Below the pieces are notes generated by a model. The model was not told the origin of the DNA. It ran no database searches and was given only the letters and a program-made list of their open reading frames with translations. This document shows, in pieces, positions 24,101 through 31,526 of a DNA stretch of 47,674 bases. A program made the translations under genes and the position numbers. The DNA is from JBASRP01 sp044866075 (lineage in GTDB: Bacteria; Actinomycetota; AC-67): NCBI GenBank assembly GCA_044866075.1, contig JBIOTQ010000102.1, positions 1-47,674 on the forward strand, given 5' to 3'. Each line of letters begins with the position of its first letter. Positions within the stretch are counted from its first letter, which is position 1.

Positions 24101-25672
24101 ATGAGCGACGACGACATCCGCGCCGACCTGGCCGACGTTCTGCGGCGGCAGAGCCTCACCCGTGACGACGCGCGCCCGGAGACGGTGGCGAAGCGGCACG
24201 CGTCGGGTCACCGCACCGCGCGCGAGAACGTCGCCGATCTGTGCGACGCCGGCAGTTTCGTCGAGTACGGATCGCTGGCTATCGCGGCGCAGCGCAGCCG
24301 GCGGAGCATCGAAGAGCTGATCGCTCGCACGCCGGCCGACGGCTTGATCGGCGGGATCGGCCGCGTCAACGGCGATCTGTTCGCGGACGATCGCGCGCGA
24401 TGCGCCGTCCTCTCCTACGACTACACGGTCCTGGCCGGAACGCAAGGGCAGGTGAACCACCGCAAGAAGGATCGCCTCTTCGAGATCGTCGAACGGCTCC
24501 TTCTTCCCGTCGTGCTGTTCGCCGAGGGCGGAGGCGGGCGGCCCGGCGACACCGATGCGCCGATCGTCGCCGGTCTCGACTGTATGGCGTTCAACCTCTT
24601 CGCCGGGCTGAGCGGTCTGGTCCCGCTAGTCGGCGTGGTGTCCGGTTTCTGTTTCGCGGGCAACGCCGCGCTGCTCGGGTGCTGCGACGTCGTGATCGCG
24701 ACGGAGGACTCAAGCGTCGGCATGGGAGGCCCCGCGATGATCGAGGGCGGCGGCTTGGGGACACACGAGCCCGAAGACGTCGGTCCGATCGCGGTGCAGC
24801 GAGCCAACGGCGTCGTCGACATCGTCGTCACCGACGAGGCCGCCGCCGTCGCCACAGCGAAGAAATACCTTTCCTACTTCCAGGGCCCGCTGGCCGCGTG
24901 GGAATGCGAGGACCAGATGAGGTTGCGCGATGTCGTTCCCGAGCATCGCCGGACCGCGTACGACACGCGCGCCGCGATCACCGGGCTCGCCGACACCGGT
25001 TCCGTCCTGGAGCTGCGCCGCGACTTCGCCCGCACGATCACCACCGCCTTGATCCGGATCGAGGGCCGGCCCCTCGGGGTCGTCGCCAACAACCCGCGCC
25101 ATCTCGGCGGCGCGATCGACGCACCGGGCGCCGACAAAGCCTCCCGATTCATGCAACTCTGCGACGCGCACGACCTACCGATCCTGTTCCTCTGCGACAC
25201 GCCGGGCTTCATGGTCGGACCCGAAGCGGAGAAGACCGCGCAGGTGCGTCACTTCGCGCGCATGTTCGTGACCGGTGCCAATCTGACCGTGCCGTACTGC
25301 ACCGTCGTCCTGCGCAAGGGCTACGGACTGGGCGCGCAAGCCATGGCGGGAGGAAGCTTCCACGCGCCGCTCTTCACCGTCGCGTGGCCGACCGGGGAGT
25401 TCGGCGGTATGAACCTCGAGGGTGCGGTGAAGCTCGGTTTCCGGCGCGAACTGGAAGCGATCGACGACGAGGAGAAGCGCCGGGAAACCTTCGAGAACAT
25501 GGTCGCCGCCGCGTACGAACACGGGAAGGCGCTCAACATGGCGTCGGTGTTCGAGATCGACGACGTCATCGATCCCGCCGACACGCGCGCGCTGATCGTC
25601 AACACCTTGCGCGCGACGCCACCGCCTATCCATCGCACGGGAAAGAAGCGCCCAAACATCGACACCTGGTAA
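24101..25672 (+). CDS. Acyl-CoA carboxylase, carboxyltransferase subunit
   Basis: 523-residue biotin-dependent carboxyltransferase (PccB/AccD/MccB family). N-terminal domain: ETVAKRHASGHRTARENVAD-like start, then LSYDYTVLAGTQGQVNHRKK and VVSGFCFAGNAALLGCCDVV; C-terminal domain: GVVANNPRHLGGAIDAPGAD, LPILFLCDTPGFMVG and GYGLGAQAMAGGSFHAPLFT. It transfers CO2 from carboxybiotin to an acyl-CoA. No biotin carboxylase or BCCP gene is visible in the window, so its partner must lie elsewhere. Acyl-CoA preference cannot be read reliably. Starts 27 bases after the phosphotransferase. Confidence 0.88.
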   Translation: MSDDDIRADLADVLRRQSLTRDDARPETVAKRHASGHRTARENVADLCDAGSFVEYGSLAIAAQRSRRSIEELIARTPADGLIGGIGRVNGDLFADDRARCAVLSYDYTVLAGTQGQVNHRKKDRLFEIVERLLLPVVLFAEGGGGRPGDTDAPIVAGLDCMAFNLFAGLSGLVPLVGVVSGFCFAGNAALLGCCDVVIATEDSSVGMGGPAMIEGGGLGTHEPEDVGPIAVQRANGVVDIVVTDEAAAVATAKKYLSYFQGPLAAWECEDQMRLRDVVPEHRRTAYDTRAAITGLADTGSVLELRRDFARTITTALIRIEGRPLGVVANNPRHLGGAIDAPGADKASRFMQLCDAHDLPILFLCDTPGFMVGPEAEKTAQVRHFARMFVTGANLTVPYCTVVLRKGYGLGAQAMAGGSFHAPLFTVAWPTGEFGGMNLEGAVKLGFRRELEAIDDEEKRRETFENMVAAAYEHGKALNMASVFEIDDVIDPADTRALIVNTLRATPPPIHRTGKKRPNIDTW

Positions 25673-25711
25673 GCGCAGGACGAAGCAAGCTCGCGTGTGG
25701 CGCCTTACTGA

Positions 25712-27181
25712 ATGGGGAACCAGTCAAGCATGTTCGAGGAGCCGATCCCCCCTCGTTCGCCCGAGCCATTCGCCGAAGCGATCGGCGACGACGCACTCCG
25801 AGCGTTCTGCGCACGGGCGGCGTCCGTGCGAGACCGCCTCGAGGGCCGCACTGTCTGTCACATCAATTCGGCGTCACGCGGCGGCGGCGTCTCGGAGATG
25901 CTCGCCGCGCTCCTTTCATACGACAACGGTGTAGGCATCACGAACCGTTGGCTCGTGATCGAACCGGACGACGCCTTCCTCGAGGTGACGAAGAAGATCC
26001 ATAATCGCCTGCACGGCGCGGACGACGACGGGGACTTCTCGTCCGAGGAGAAGGAGATCTACGGGCGAACGCTCGCGCATGAGGCCGGCGATCTGAGGAC
26101 GATTCTTTCCTCGGGGGACGTCGTCGTTCTGCACGACCCACAGGTGGCGGGTCTCGCCCCCGTCGCGAAGGACCTCGGCACGACGGTCTTCTGGCGATCC
26201 CACATCGGCGCGGATCAGGCCGACGACGTCGTCCGTGGTGCCTGGGCGTTCTTGCGTCCATACATCGAGGCGGCGGACGGGTTCATCTTCTCGCGCGAGG
26301 GCCACGTCTGGGACGACCTGCCGCGTGACCGCGTCGCGATCATCCCGCCGTGCATCGACGCCTTCTCGACCAAGAACAAAGAACTCACAGACGAACAGGT
26401 CTCCGGCATCCTCATGGCGGCGCACATCGCGTCCGGGCCGGAGCCGCTGCAACCGGCCTCGACGGATCCGCCGGTCACACTAAAGGCGCGCCTGCGTAAC
26501 GGTGAACGGATCGACCCCGGCGCGACCTTCGTCGCGCAGATCGGTCGCTGGGACCGCCTCAAGGATCCCGTCGGCGTCATCGAGGGTTTCGCGCAACACG
26601 TCGCGCCGCACGGCGACGCGCAACACGTCGCGCCGCACGGCGACGCGCACCTCGTGCTCGCCGGGCCGCTTGCGGACCAGATCGAAGACGACCCCGACGG
26701 CGCGGAAGTGATGGGCGAGGTCCTCGACGCGGTGAAGGCATTGCCCAACGACGTCGCAGATCGGGTCCACATCGTCAACCTTCCTCTCCAGGACATCGAC
26801 CAGAGCGCGTTGATGGTCAACGCCATACAGCGGCGCGCCGACGTCGTCGTGCAGAAGAGCCTGGCCGAAGGATTCGGGCTCACGGTTGCGGAGGCAATGT
26901 GGAAGGCCCGGCCGGTGGTCGCGAGCCGCGTCGGCGGCATCCAGGACCAGATCGAACACGGCCGCACCGGTCTGCTGGTCGACGATCCTCGTGATCTCGC
27001 CGCCTTCGGGAGCGCCGTGACCGACCTGCTTTCGGATCCCGATCGCGCGCGAGTGTTGGGAGCGAACGCTCGCGAGTCTGTCCGCGAGCGCTTCCTCGTC
27101 CCCGCGCATCTCATGCGTTGGTACGACGCGCTCGAGGACACACTCGATCGCACCCCGACGAAGGCAGCGACGTGCTCCTGA
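25712..27181 (+). CDS. GT4 glycosyltransferase, TreT-like (trehalose synthase)
   Basis: 489-residue retaining GT4 glycosyltransferase similar to trehalose glycosyltransferring synthase, which couples NDP-glucose with glucose. N-domain: CHINSASRGGGVSEMLAALL, then VVLHDPQVAGLAPV and VFWRSHIGADQAD; C-domain: FVAQIGRWDRLKDPVGVIEG, VNAIQRRADVVVQKSLAEGF and VVASRVGGIQDQIEHGRTGL with the EGFG donor-site motif. It contains an in-frame nine-residue tandem duplication QHVAPHGDA at about 294-311, caused by a perfect 27-base repeat. ATG 25712 or ATG 25730 could be the start. Trehalose synthesis is likely rather than proven. Confidence 0.82.
   Translation: MGNQSSMFEEPIPPRSPEPFAEAIGDDALRAFCARAASVRDRLEGRTVCHINSASRGGGVSEMLAALLSYDNGVGITNRWLVIEPDDAFLEVTKKIHNRLHGADDDGDFSSEEKEIYGRTLAHEAGDLRTILSSGDVVVLHDPQVAGLAPVAKDLGTTVFWRSHIGADQADDVVRGAWAFLRPYIEAADGFIFSREGHVWDDLPRDRVAIIPPCIDAFSTKNKELTDEQVSGILMAAHIASGPEPLQPASTDPPVTLKARLRNGERIDPGATFVAQIGRWDRLKDPVGVIEGFAQHVAPHGDAQHVAPHGDAHLVLAGPLADQIEDDPDGAEVMGEVLDAVKALPNDVADRVHIVNLPLQDIDQSALMVNAIQRRADVVVQKSLAEGFGLTVAEAMWKARPVVASRVGGIQDQIEHGRTGLLVDDPRDLAAFGSAVTDLLSDPDRARVLGANARESVRERFLVPAHLMRWYDALEDTLDRTPTKAATCS
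26591..26644 (+). repeat. Perfect 27-base tandem duplication inside the TreT-like gene
   Basis: Two identical copies, 26591-26617 and 26618-26644, followed by the first five bases (gcgca) of a third. Each encodes the same nine residues, QHVAPHGDA in register. There are no silent differences, so the duplication looks recent. It adds residues in the loop after the FVAQIGRWDRLKDPVGVIEG segment. Confidence 0.95.
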
Positions 27182-27212
27182 GCCTGTTCGTCCCCGGCGC
27201 GATCGAGCTCAG

Positions 27213-28517
27213 CTAGAGCCCGACCGGGATCCCGTCCGACCGCGGGTCCGCGCCCGTGTGCAGACCGTCTTCGTCCACCATGATCGCGTGCGCGTGTCCC
27301 GCGAGCTCGGGCGTCGGCATGGGCTCGACGCGCAACCCCGGCACCGCGCCGTCGAGCGATGGTAGCCCGTCCTCGACCAGAAGGGTGGAGCCGGTGAACT
27401 GCCAGCGCGGCGCTGCGATGGCGTCCTCGACCGGCTCCCCGGCGACGAGGACGCGCGCGAGCAGCTGCAGATGGATCTGGATCTGCGCGTCGCCGCCCAT
27501 CGTTCCGAAGACGACACGCGGGTGTCCGTCGATGAGCCCCATCGCCGGCGACAGCGTGTGCACAGGTTTCGCGCCCGCGCGGTACGTCTCCTTGGTGTGG
27601 TACGCACCGCGGTTGTGGAGCAGCACGCCCGTGCCCGGCACGACGACGCCGCTGCCGAACGCCTGAAACAAGCTCTGATTGATGCTGACGGCCATGCGAT
27701 CTTCGTCGACGACACAGAGATAGACGGTGTCGCCGCCGGAGGCCGCGGCCTGTAACGCCACGATCAGCCGACGATGCCACTCCGGATCGATGGGCGTTAG
27801 ACCGTCGAGCGGTTCGAGGCGCCGGATCGCTTCGAGCGCCAGATACCCGCGCGAGTTGGGCGGCATCTCGTGAACGTCGACGCCGGCGAACCTCTCGCGC
27901 GGCGGCGCGACCCACTCGACACGGTGCGCGGCAAAATCCTCGGCGCAGCACGGATCGGGCGCGGCGCGCGCGACCGCGCCCTCGTAGAAGTTCACCAGAT
28001 CGTCGAGGACGTCGGCGAGCTCAGGCTGGACCAAGCGGCCGTCCGCGAGGAAGATCCGTGCGGCCTCCGTGTCGTCTTCGAGGATCGGCCGCGACCACTC
28101 GGTGATCTTTGCCAGGCCGGGCGTGCGGTCGACTCCCTCACGCGCCAGACGCGCGGCGGGTGCCGCCAGGTCGGCGAGCGACTTCGATCCGAACCGCTCG
28201 GCCAGCGCCCGCCACCCGGCCGGCGCCCCCGGCACGGTCGCCGAGCCCGGACCACGTTGGGGAACCCCATCCGGAGGGAGAGCCGCAGCGGCCGGAAGCG
28301 CACCGCTCGAGTTGAGACCGACGAGCTCGCCGCCGGACCAGACCATCGCGAACAGGTCGCCACCGACACCGCACATGTGCGGGTACGCGACCGCGAGCGC
28401 GAGGTTCGTGGCGATGGCCGCGTCGACGGCGTTCCCGCCGTCCCGCAAAACGTCGCGGCCGATCTCGGACGCGAGGGTCAGAGGCGAGCAGACGGCGGCG
28501 CGCGAGAAGAATGTCAT
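27213..28517 (-). CDS. Gamma-glutamyltransferase family protein
   Basis: 434-residue Ntn-hydrolase of the gamma-glutamyltranspeptidase family. AAVCSPLTLASEIGRDVLRD and AVAYPHMCGVGGDLFAMVW match the large-subunit start; the autoprocessing nucleophile is probably Thr264 in GGDTVYLCVVDEDRMAVS, and FGTMGGDAQIQIHLQLLARV is the small-subunit motif. It has no signal peptide and is about 100 residues shorter than typical members, mainly in the large subunit, so it resembles the cytosolic YwrD-like branch. It may act on gamma-glutamyl compounds or as an acylase. Convergent with the TreT-like gene. Confidence 0.85.
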   Translation of the reverse strand: MTFFSRAAVCSPLTLASEIGRDVLRDGGNAVDAAIATNLALAVAYPHMCGVGGDLFAMVWSGGELVGLNSSGALPAAAALPPDGVPQRGPGSATVPGAPAGWRALAERFGSKSLADLAAPAARLAREGVDRTPGLAKITEWSRPILEDDTEAARIFLADGRLVQPELADVLDDLVNFYEGAVARAAPDPCCAEDFAAHRVEWVAPPRERFAGVDVHEMPPNSRGYLALEAIRRLEPLDGLTPIDPEWHRRLIVALQAAASGGDTVYLCVVDEDRMAVSINQSLFQAFGSGVVVPGTGVLLHNRGAYHTKETYRAGAKPVHTLSPAMGLIDGHPRVVFGTMGGDAQIQIHLQLLARVLVAGEPVEDAIAAPRWQFTGSTLLVEDGLPSLDGAVPGLRVEPMPTPELAGHAHAIMVDEDGLHTGADPRSDGIPVGL

Positions 28518-28568
28518 CCGGCGCGCGATCCTACTGCCGGATGCGACCGGCGAGGGATTCCGCGACGC

Positions 28569-29171
28569 TTAGGACGCCGCCGCGATGGTCGTCGAAGTGC
28601 GAAGCTCGGCGAAGGCCGACGCCAGCAGATCCACCATCCGCGCCGCCGCGCGCTCTTCCATGCCGGCGGTGCGCTCGAGCTGCGCAAGGACGGCGGCGAA
28701 GCGCTCGTCCGCGGACGCGAGCGCGGTGTCGACCCGCGACCGGAACGCCTGCTGCGCGTTCTCCATCGCGGCCAGCCGCGTGCCCATCTCGTCCATGCGC
28801 GCGGCGATCTCTTCGCGGATCTTCTTGGCTTCCGTATCGAGCTCTTCGCCGAACGCGGCCAAGCTCGCGAAGACGTCCTTGCGCAATGGATCGAGATCAA
28901 CGGTGACGTTCGGCGCCTCGATCGAGGCGAGATCCTTCCGGACGGCGTCGAGCGAGCCCGAGATATCGTTGGAGACCTGCTCGATCCTCCGCTCGACAGA
29001 GGCCTCCATCTCCCGCTGCGCATCGAGAAGGAGGCCGCCCTGCTCGAACGCGGACGTCGTGAACTTCTCGAGCATCTCCTCGGCGTCGCGAACGACGGTG
29101 CGGAGCTGTTCGTGGACGGTCGCGCCCGTCATCTGGTCGACCCGGCGTGTCCAGTCTGATGTCTCGCTCAT
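28569..29171 (-). CDS. Coiled-coil protein of unknown function
   Basis: About 200 residues, almost wholly helical and acidic, with heptad-like spacing through EQLRTVVRDAEEMLEKFTTS, then MEASVERRIEQVSNDISGSL and LDTEAKKIREEIAARMDEMG. No signal peptide, membrane segment or enzyme motif. The best start is the second of two adjacent ATG codons (29171), with GGAGG five bases upstream. I do not recognise the family; a structural or scaffolding role is only a guess. It lies 52 bases ahead of the gamma-glutamyltransferase gene on the same strand and is divergent from 29336. Confidence 0.65.
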   Translation of the reverse strand: MSETSDWTRRVDQMTGATVHEQLRTVVRDAEEMLEKFTTSAFEQGGLLLDAQREMEASVERRIEQVSNDISGSLDAVRKDLASIEAPNVTVDLDPLRKDVFASLAAFGEELDTEAKKIREEIAARMDEMGTRLAAMENAQQAFRSRVDTALASADERFAAVLAQLERTAGMEERAAARMVDLLASAFAELRTSTTIAAAS

Positions 29172-29335
29172 CATGGCCTCCATGGCGCCAACGCGAGCCG
29201 CGCCGCCCGCTGAGAAGAGAAACGACCAAGCGTGACTCCGGGTGCGCTCGCGGTGGGACGCCGGGCCCGAATCGGTACACCTGCACTACCGACCTTGCCG
29301 GTTCGCCCTTTCCGTCGCCCGGCTAGGGTTGAACC

Positions 29336-29969
29336 ATGCCTCGTCAGAACCGCGTCACGCCGCTCGGCGAGCTGATCGCCGATCCCGCGCGCGGGTTGGT
29401 CTACGCCAACCGTGGCTGCTTGCACGACGACGCGGGCCGGATCCCGCCGCCGGTACAACGGTAAGCGCTGGATCGCGTGCCGGTTGCGGTTCCGCGGCTG
29501 GCGCCGGCATCCCCTGATGCAGGCCGGCCGCTTCACCGAGCTGTTCTTGCTGGACGAGGCGACGGCGTTCGCGGCCGGACACCGCCCGTGCGCGCTCTGC
29601 CGCCGCGACGACTTCAACCGCTTCGTCGAGATCTGGGACGTGCACCACCGTCGCGCCTCGGGCGCCGACGCGATCGACGCACAGCTGCACATCGAGCGCG
29701 TCGACCCCGGTACGCGCGCGCACCGTCTCCACGAGGCGCGACTCGATGATCTCCCCGACGGCGCATTCGTCATGATGGACGACCGGCCGCACGTCGTCGC
29801 CGAGCGCAGGCTTCTGCGATGGACGGTGAGCGGCTACGCGGGATCCTTGCCCCGGGGACGAGGCACGGCGGCCCTCATCACTCCGCCGTCCTTGGTGGAC
29901 GTCTTGCGGACGGGCTGGAGCGGCGCCGTGCCGTTCCTTCACGACTCCGCGCGCAGGGCCGGCTCCTAG
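29336..29969 (+). pseudogene. Conserved protein broken by a one-base frameshift
   Basis: Two frames join into one protein. ATG 29336 begins MPRQNRVTPLGELIADPARG and continues to CLHDDAGRI, then runs to a stop at 29464. The next frame (open from about 29412) continues as RRRYNGKRWIACRLRFRGWR and LFLLDEATAFAAGHRPCALC to the stop at 29969. Removing one C from CCC at 29443-29445 restores a continuous protein of about 210 residues with a Cys-x-x-Cys pair (CALC). The sequence looks like a conserved family of unknown function. Either a true pseudogene or an assembly error; the reading after the shift is well preserved, which favours a recent event or an error. Confidence 0.8.
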
Positions 29970-30016
29970 CCTATTGACGCGGGGGAGTATGCTCGGACTG
30001 AGGAGAGGGGGACGAG

Positions 30017-30403
30017 ATGGCGCACCCGAATGTTGAGACACTTCGTCGCATCGACGAGGCCCAGATGAAGGAGGACATGGACGCCTTCTTCGCAGAGTTC
30101 ACGGACGATGTGATCGTCCACATCCCCGGCAAAAGCAAGCTCGGCGGCGACTACAAGGGGAAGGATCAGCTGGCGGAGCTGTTCGGCAAGTTCATGCAAG
30201 CCGTCGGCGACTATTCATTCGAGCCGCACGCGTATCTGGCCGACGACGAGCACGGTCTGTCACTGCAGATCTCTAAGGCGACGAAGGGCGGGAAGACCCT
30301 CGAGACCAGGGACGCCTTCATCTCGCACTTCCGCGACGGAAAGATCTCGGAGTTCTGGATCTACACCGACGACCAGGCAGGAATGGACGCCTGGATCGGC
30401 TGA
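30017..30403 (+). CDS. SnoaL-like / NTF2-fold protein
   Basis: 128-residue NTF2-fold protein: VETLRRIDEAQMKEDMDAFF gives the first helix, FTDDVIVHIPGKSKLGGDYK the first strands and FISHFRDGKISEFWIYTDDQ the last. It belongs to the SnoaL/ketosteroid-isomerase-like group, which includes isomerases and hydrolases but also non-catalytic members. Function is not known. GGAGAGGGGGACG precedes the ATG. No clear operon partner; it is followed convergently by the acetyltransferase. Confidence 0.82.
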   Translation: MAHPNVETLRRIDEAQMKEDMDAFFAEFTDDVIVHIPGKSKLGGDYKGKDQLAELFGKFMQAVGDYSFEPHAYLADDEHGLSLQISKATKGGKTLETRDAFISHFRDGKISEFWIYTDDQAGMDAWIG

Positions 30404-30418
30404 GAGCAGCCGCCGGTT

Positions 30419-31021
30419 CTACGTGGCAGGCGGGAGTCGCAGCATCCCCCAGACACGAGGGCCTTCGGGAACCATGGCGACCGCGATCGTCGCGAAACCG
30501 AACCGCTGGTAGATCGCGACGTTCCTGGGCATCCCCGTTTCGAGGAACACGGGCACTCCCTCGGCGTCGGCGCGCGCGAGCATCGGCGTGAGCAACGCCC
30601 GCGCGACCCCGGTCTCCTGCCGGTCGGGCTCGGTTCCGAGCAACCCGAGGTACCAGTGCGGCCCCTCGGGCGTCATCGCCTGCAGGACCTTCGTGAACGC
30701 CTCGTAGCGCGCCCCCTCATCGGGGACGATCGCCGCGGCGACGGTGCGCTGCCAGTGCTCCTCGACGAATCCCGGTCCCCGCCGGTTGCCGCCGGGCGGA
30801 TTCCACAACGCCGCGCCGACGAGATCGCCGTCCATGCACACCGACACCTCGCCCCCGGCCAACCGGACGTCGAAGTAGTGACCGAAGAAGCGCGCCGCCC
30901 GATCGGGCCACGTCTCGTCGTCGGCGAACAGGAACCGCACGATCGCGTCGCGCGCGAACGCGCGCGTGAAGGTCGCGATGACCTGCGGGCGATCCTCGGG
31001 GGTGGCGCTCCGAACCTCCAC
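30419..31021 (-). CDS. GNAT family N-acetyltransferase
   Basis: 200-residue GNAT acetyltransferase. Motif A, which binds acetyl-CoA, is LLGTEPDRQETGVARALLTP, where the usual RGxGxG reads RQETGVA; motif B is AIYQRFGFATIA. The N-terminal MEVRSATPEDRPQVIATFTR is the common start. It may acetylate small amines or an antibiotic-like molecule; the substrate is unknown. Convergent with the SnoaL-like gene, and its start faces the decayed SRPBCC gene. Confidence 0.83.
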   Translation of the reverse strand: MEVRSATPEDRPQVIATFTRAFARDAIVRFLFADDETWPDRAARFFGHYFDVRLAGGEVSVCMDGDLVGAALWNPPGGNRRGPGFVEEHWQRTVAAAIVPDEGARYEAFTKVLQAMTPEGPHWYLGLLGTEPDRQETGVARALLTPMLARADAEGVPVFLETGMPRNVAIYQRFGFATIAVAMVPEGPRVWGMLRLPPAT

Positions 31022-31526
31022 GAGCCCACGCTACCGCGGAGATCCGTCAGCGAACGGCCGCGGTTCGTGATCGAGACCGACGCCCGTCTCGATCGCAAGC
31101 GCGGACGACCATGGGAAGTCCCATTCGAACATCGCTACGACCTCACCCGAAGGGAACGGAACCAAGATCGTCTACACCGAGACGATCCGTCGGCTGAACC
31201 ACGTCCCGTACTGGCTGCGGTGGTGGATGAGAAGTTGTCCAAGCTCATCATCAACGGCGGCGACTGGAAGCAACTGAGGAACCTCGCGCGATTGGCCGTG
31301 GAGCGCGCCGGGCGCTGGGTGAGGGGCCCCCGCTGCGTCGGGGTCTCGGGATCATACGCTTGGCTTGTGGAGGCGCCTCCGAACCAGGGACCCTGAGAGG
31401 ATCCGCGGGGTCCTTGTCCCTTTCCGTCGCATTATCGGCCCACATCCGCGGCTTTTGTGCCCTGTTCCTCCCTCGCACCTGAACCGAGGTTATTAACGGA
31501 CAACCGTCTCGAGGCGGGAGAGTGGG
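31022..31526. other. Gene-free stretch upstream of the GGDEF-EAL gene
   Basis: The first 300 bases hold the decayed SRPBCC gene. The remaining 200 carry a stem GGACCC (31388-31393) / GGGTCC (31408-31413) with a further GGGAC/GTCCC option, which could fold in a leader RNA, and GGGGTCCTTGTCCC at 31407-31420, one mismatch from the GGGNCNNNNGNCCC box pattern. GGGAGAGTGGG precedes the ATG at 31527. No other coding signal is seen. Confidence 0.5.
31050..31315 (+). pseudogene. Decayed SRPBCC (polyketide-cyclase-like) gene
   Basis: Fragments of one SRPBCC-type protein occur in order in shifting frames. FVIETDARLDRKRGRPWEVP runs to HRYDL; near 31145 the frame changes to PEGNGTKIVYTETIRRLNHV and PYWLRWWM; near 31215 it changes again to KLSKLIINGGDWKQLRNLAR. 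The read-through makes sense only as a domain C-terminal half of about 85 residues; no N-terminal half or start is found. Two frameshifts in such a short span point to gene death rather than sequencing error. Confidence 0.6.

Noticed and set aside
26591..26644. 27-base repeat as a CRISPR-type unit
   Set aside because: Only two adjoining copies, no spacers, and it is in frame inside a gene.
29255..29268. GGGACGCCGGGCCC, a perfect match to GGGNCNNNNGNCCC
   Set aside because: With only eight fixed G/C positions, several chance matches are expected in 47 kb at this GC level; the neighbours have no redox link.
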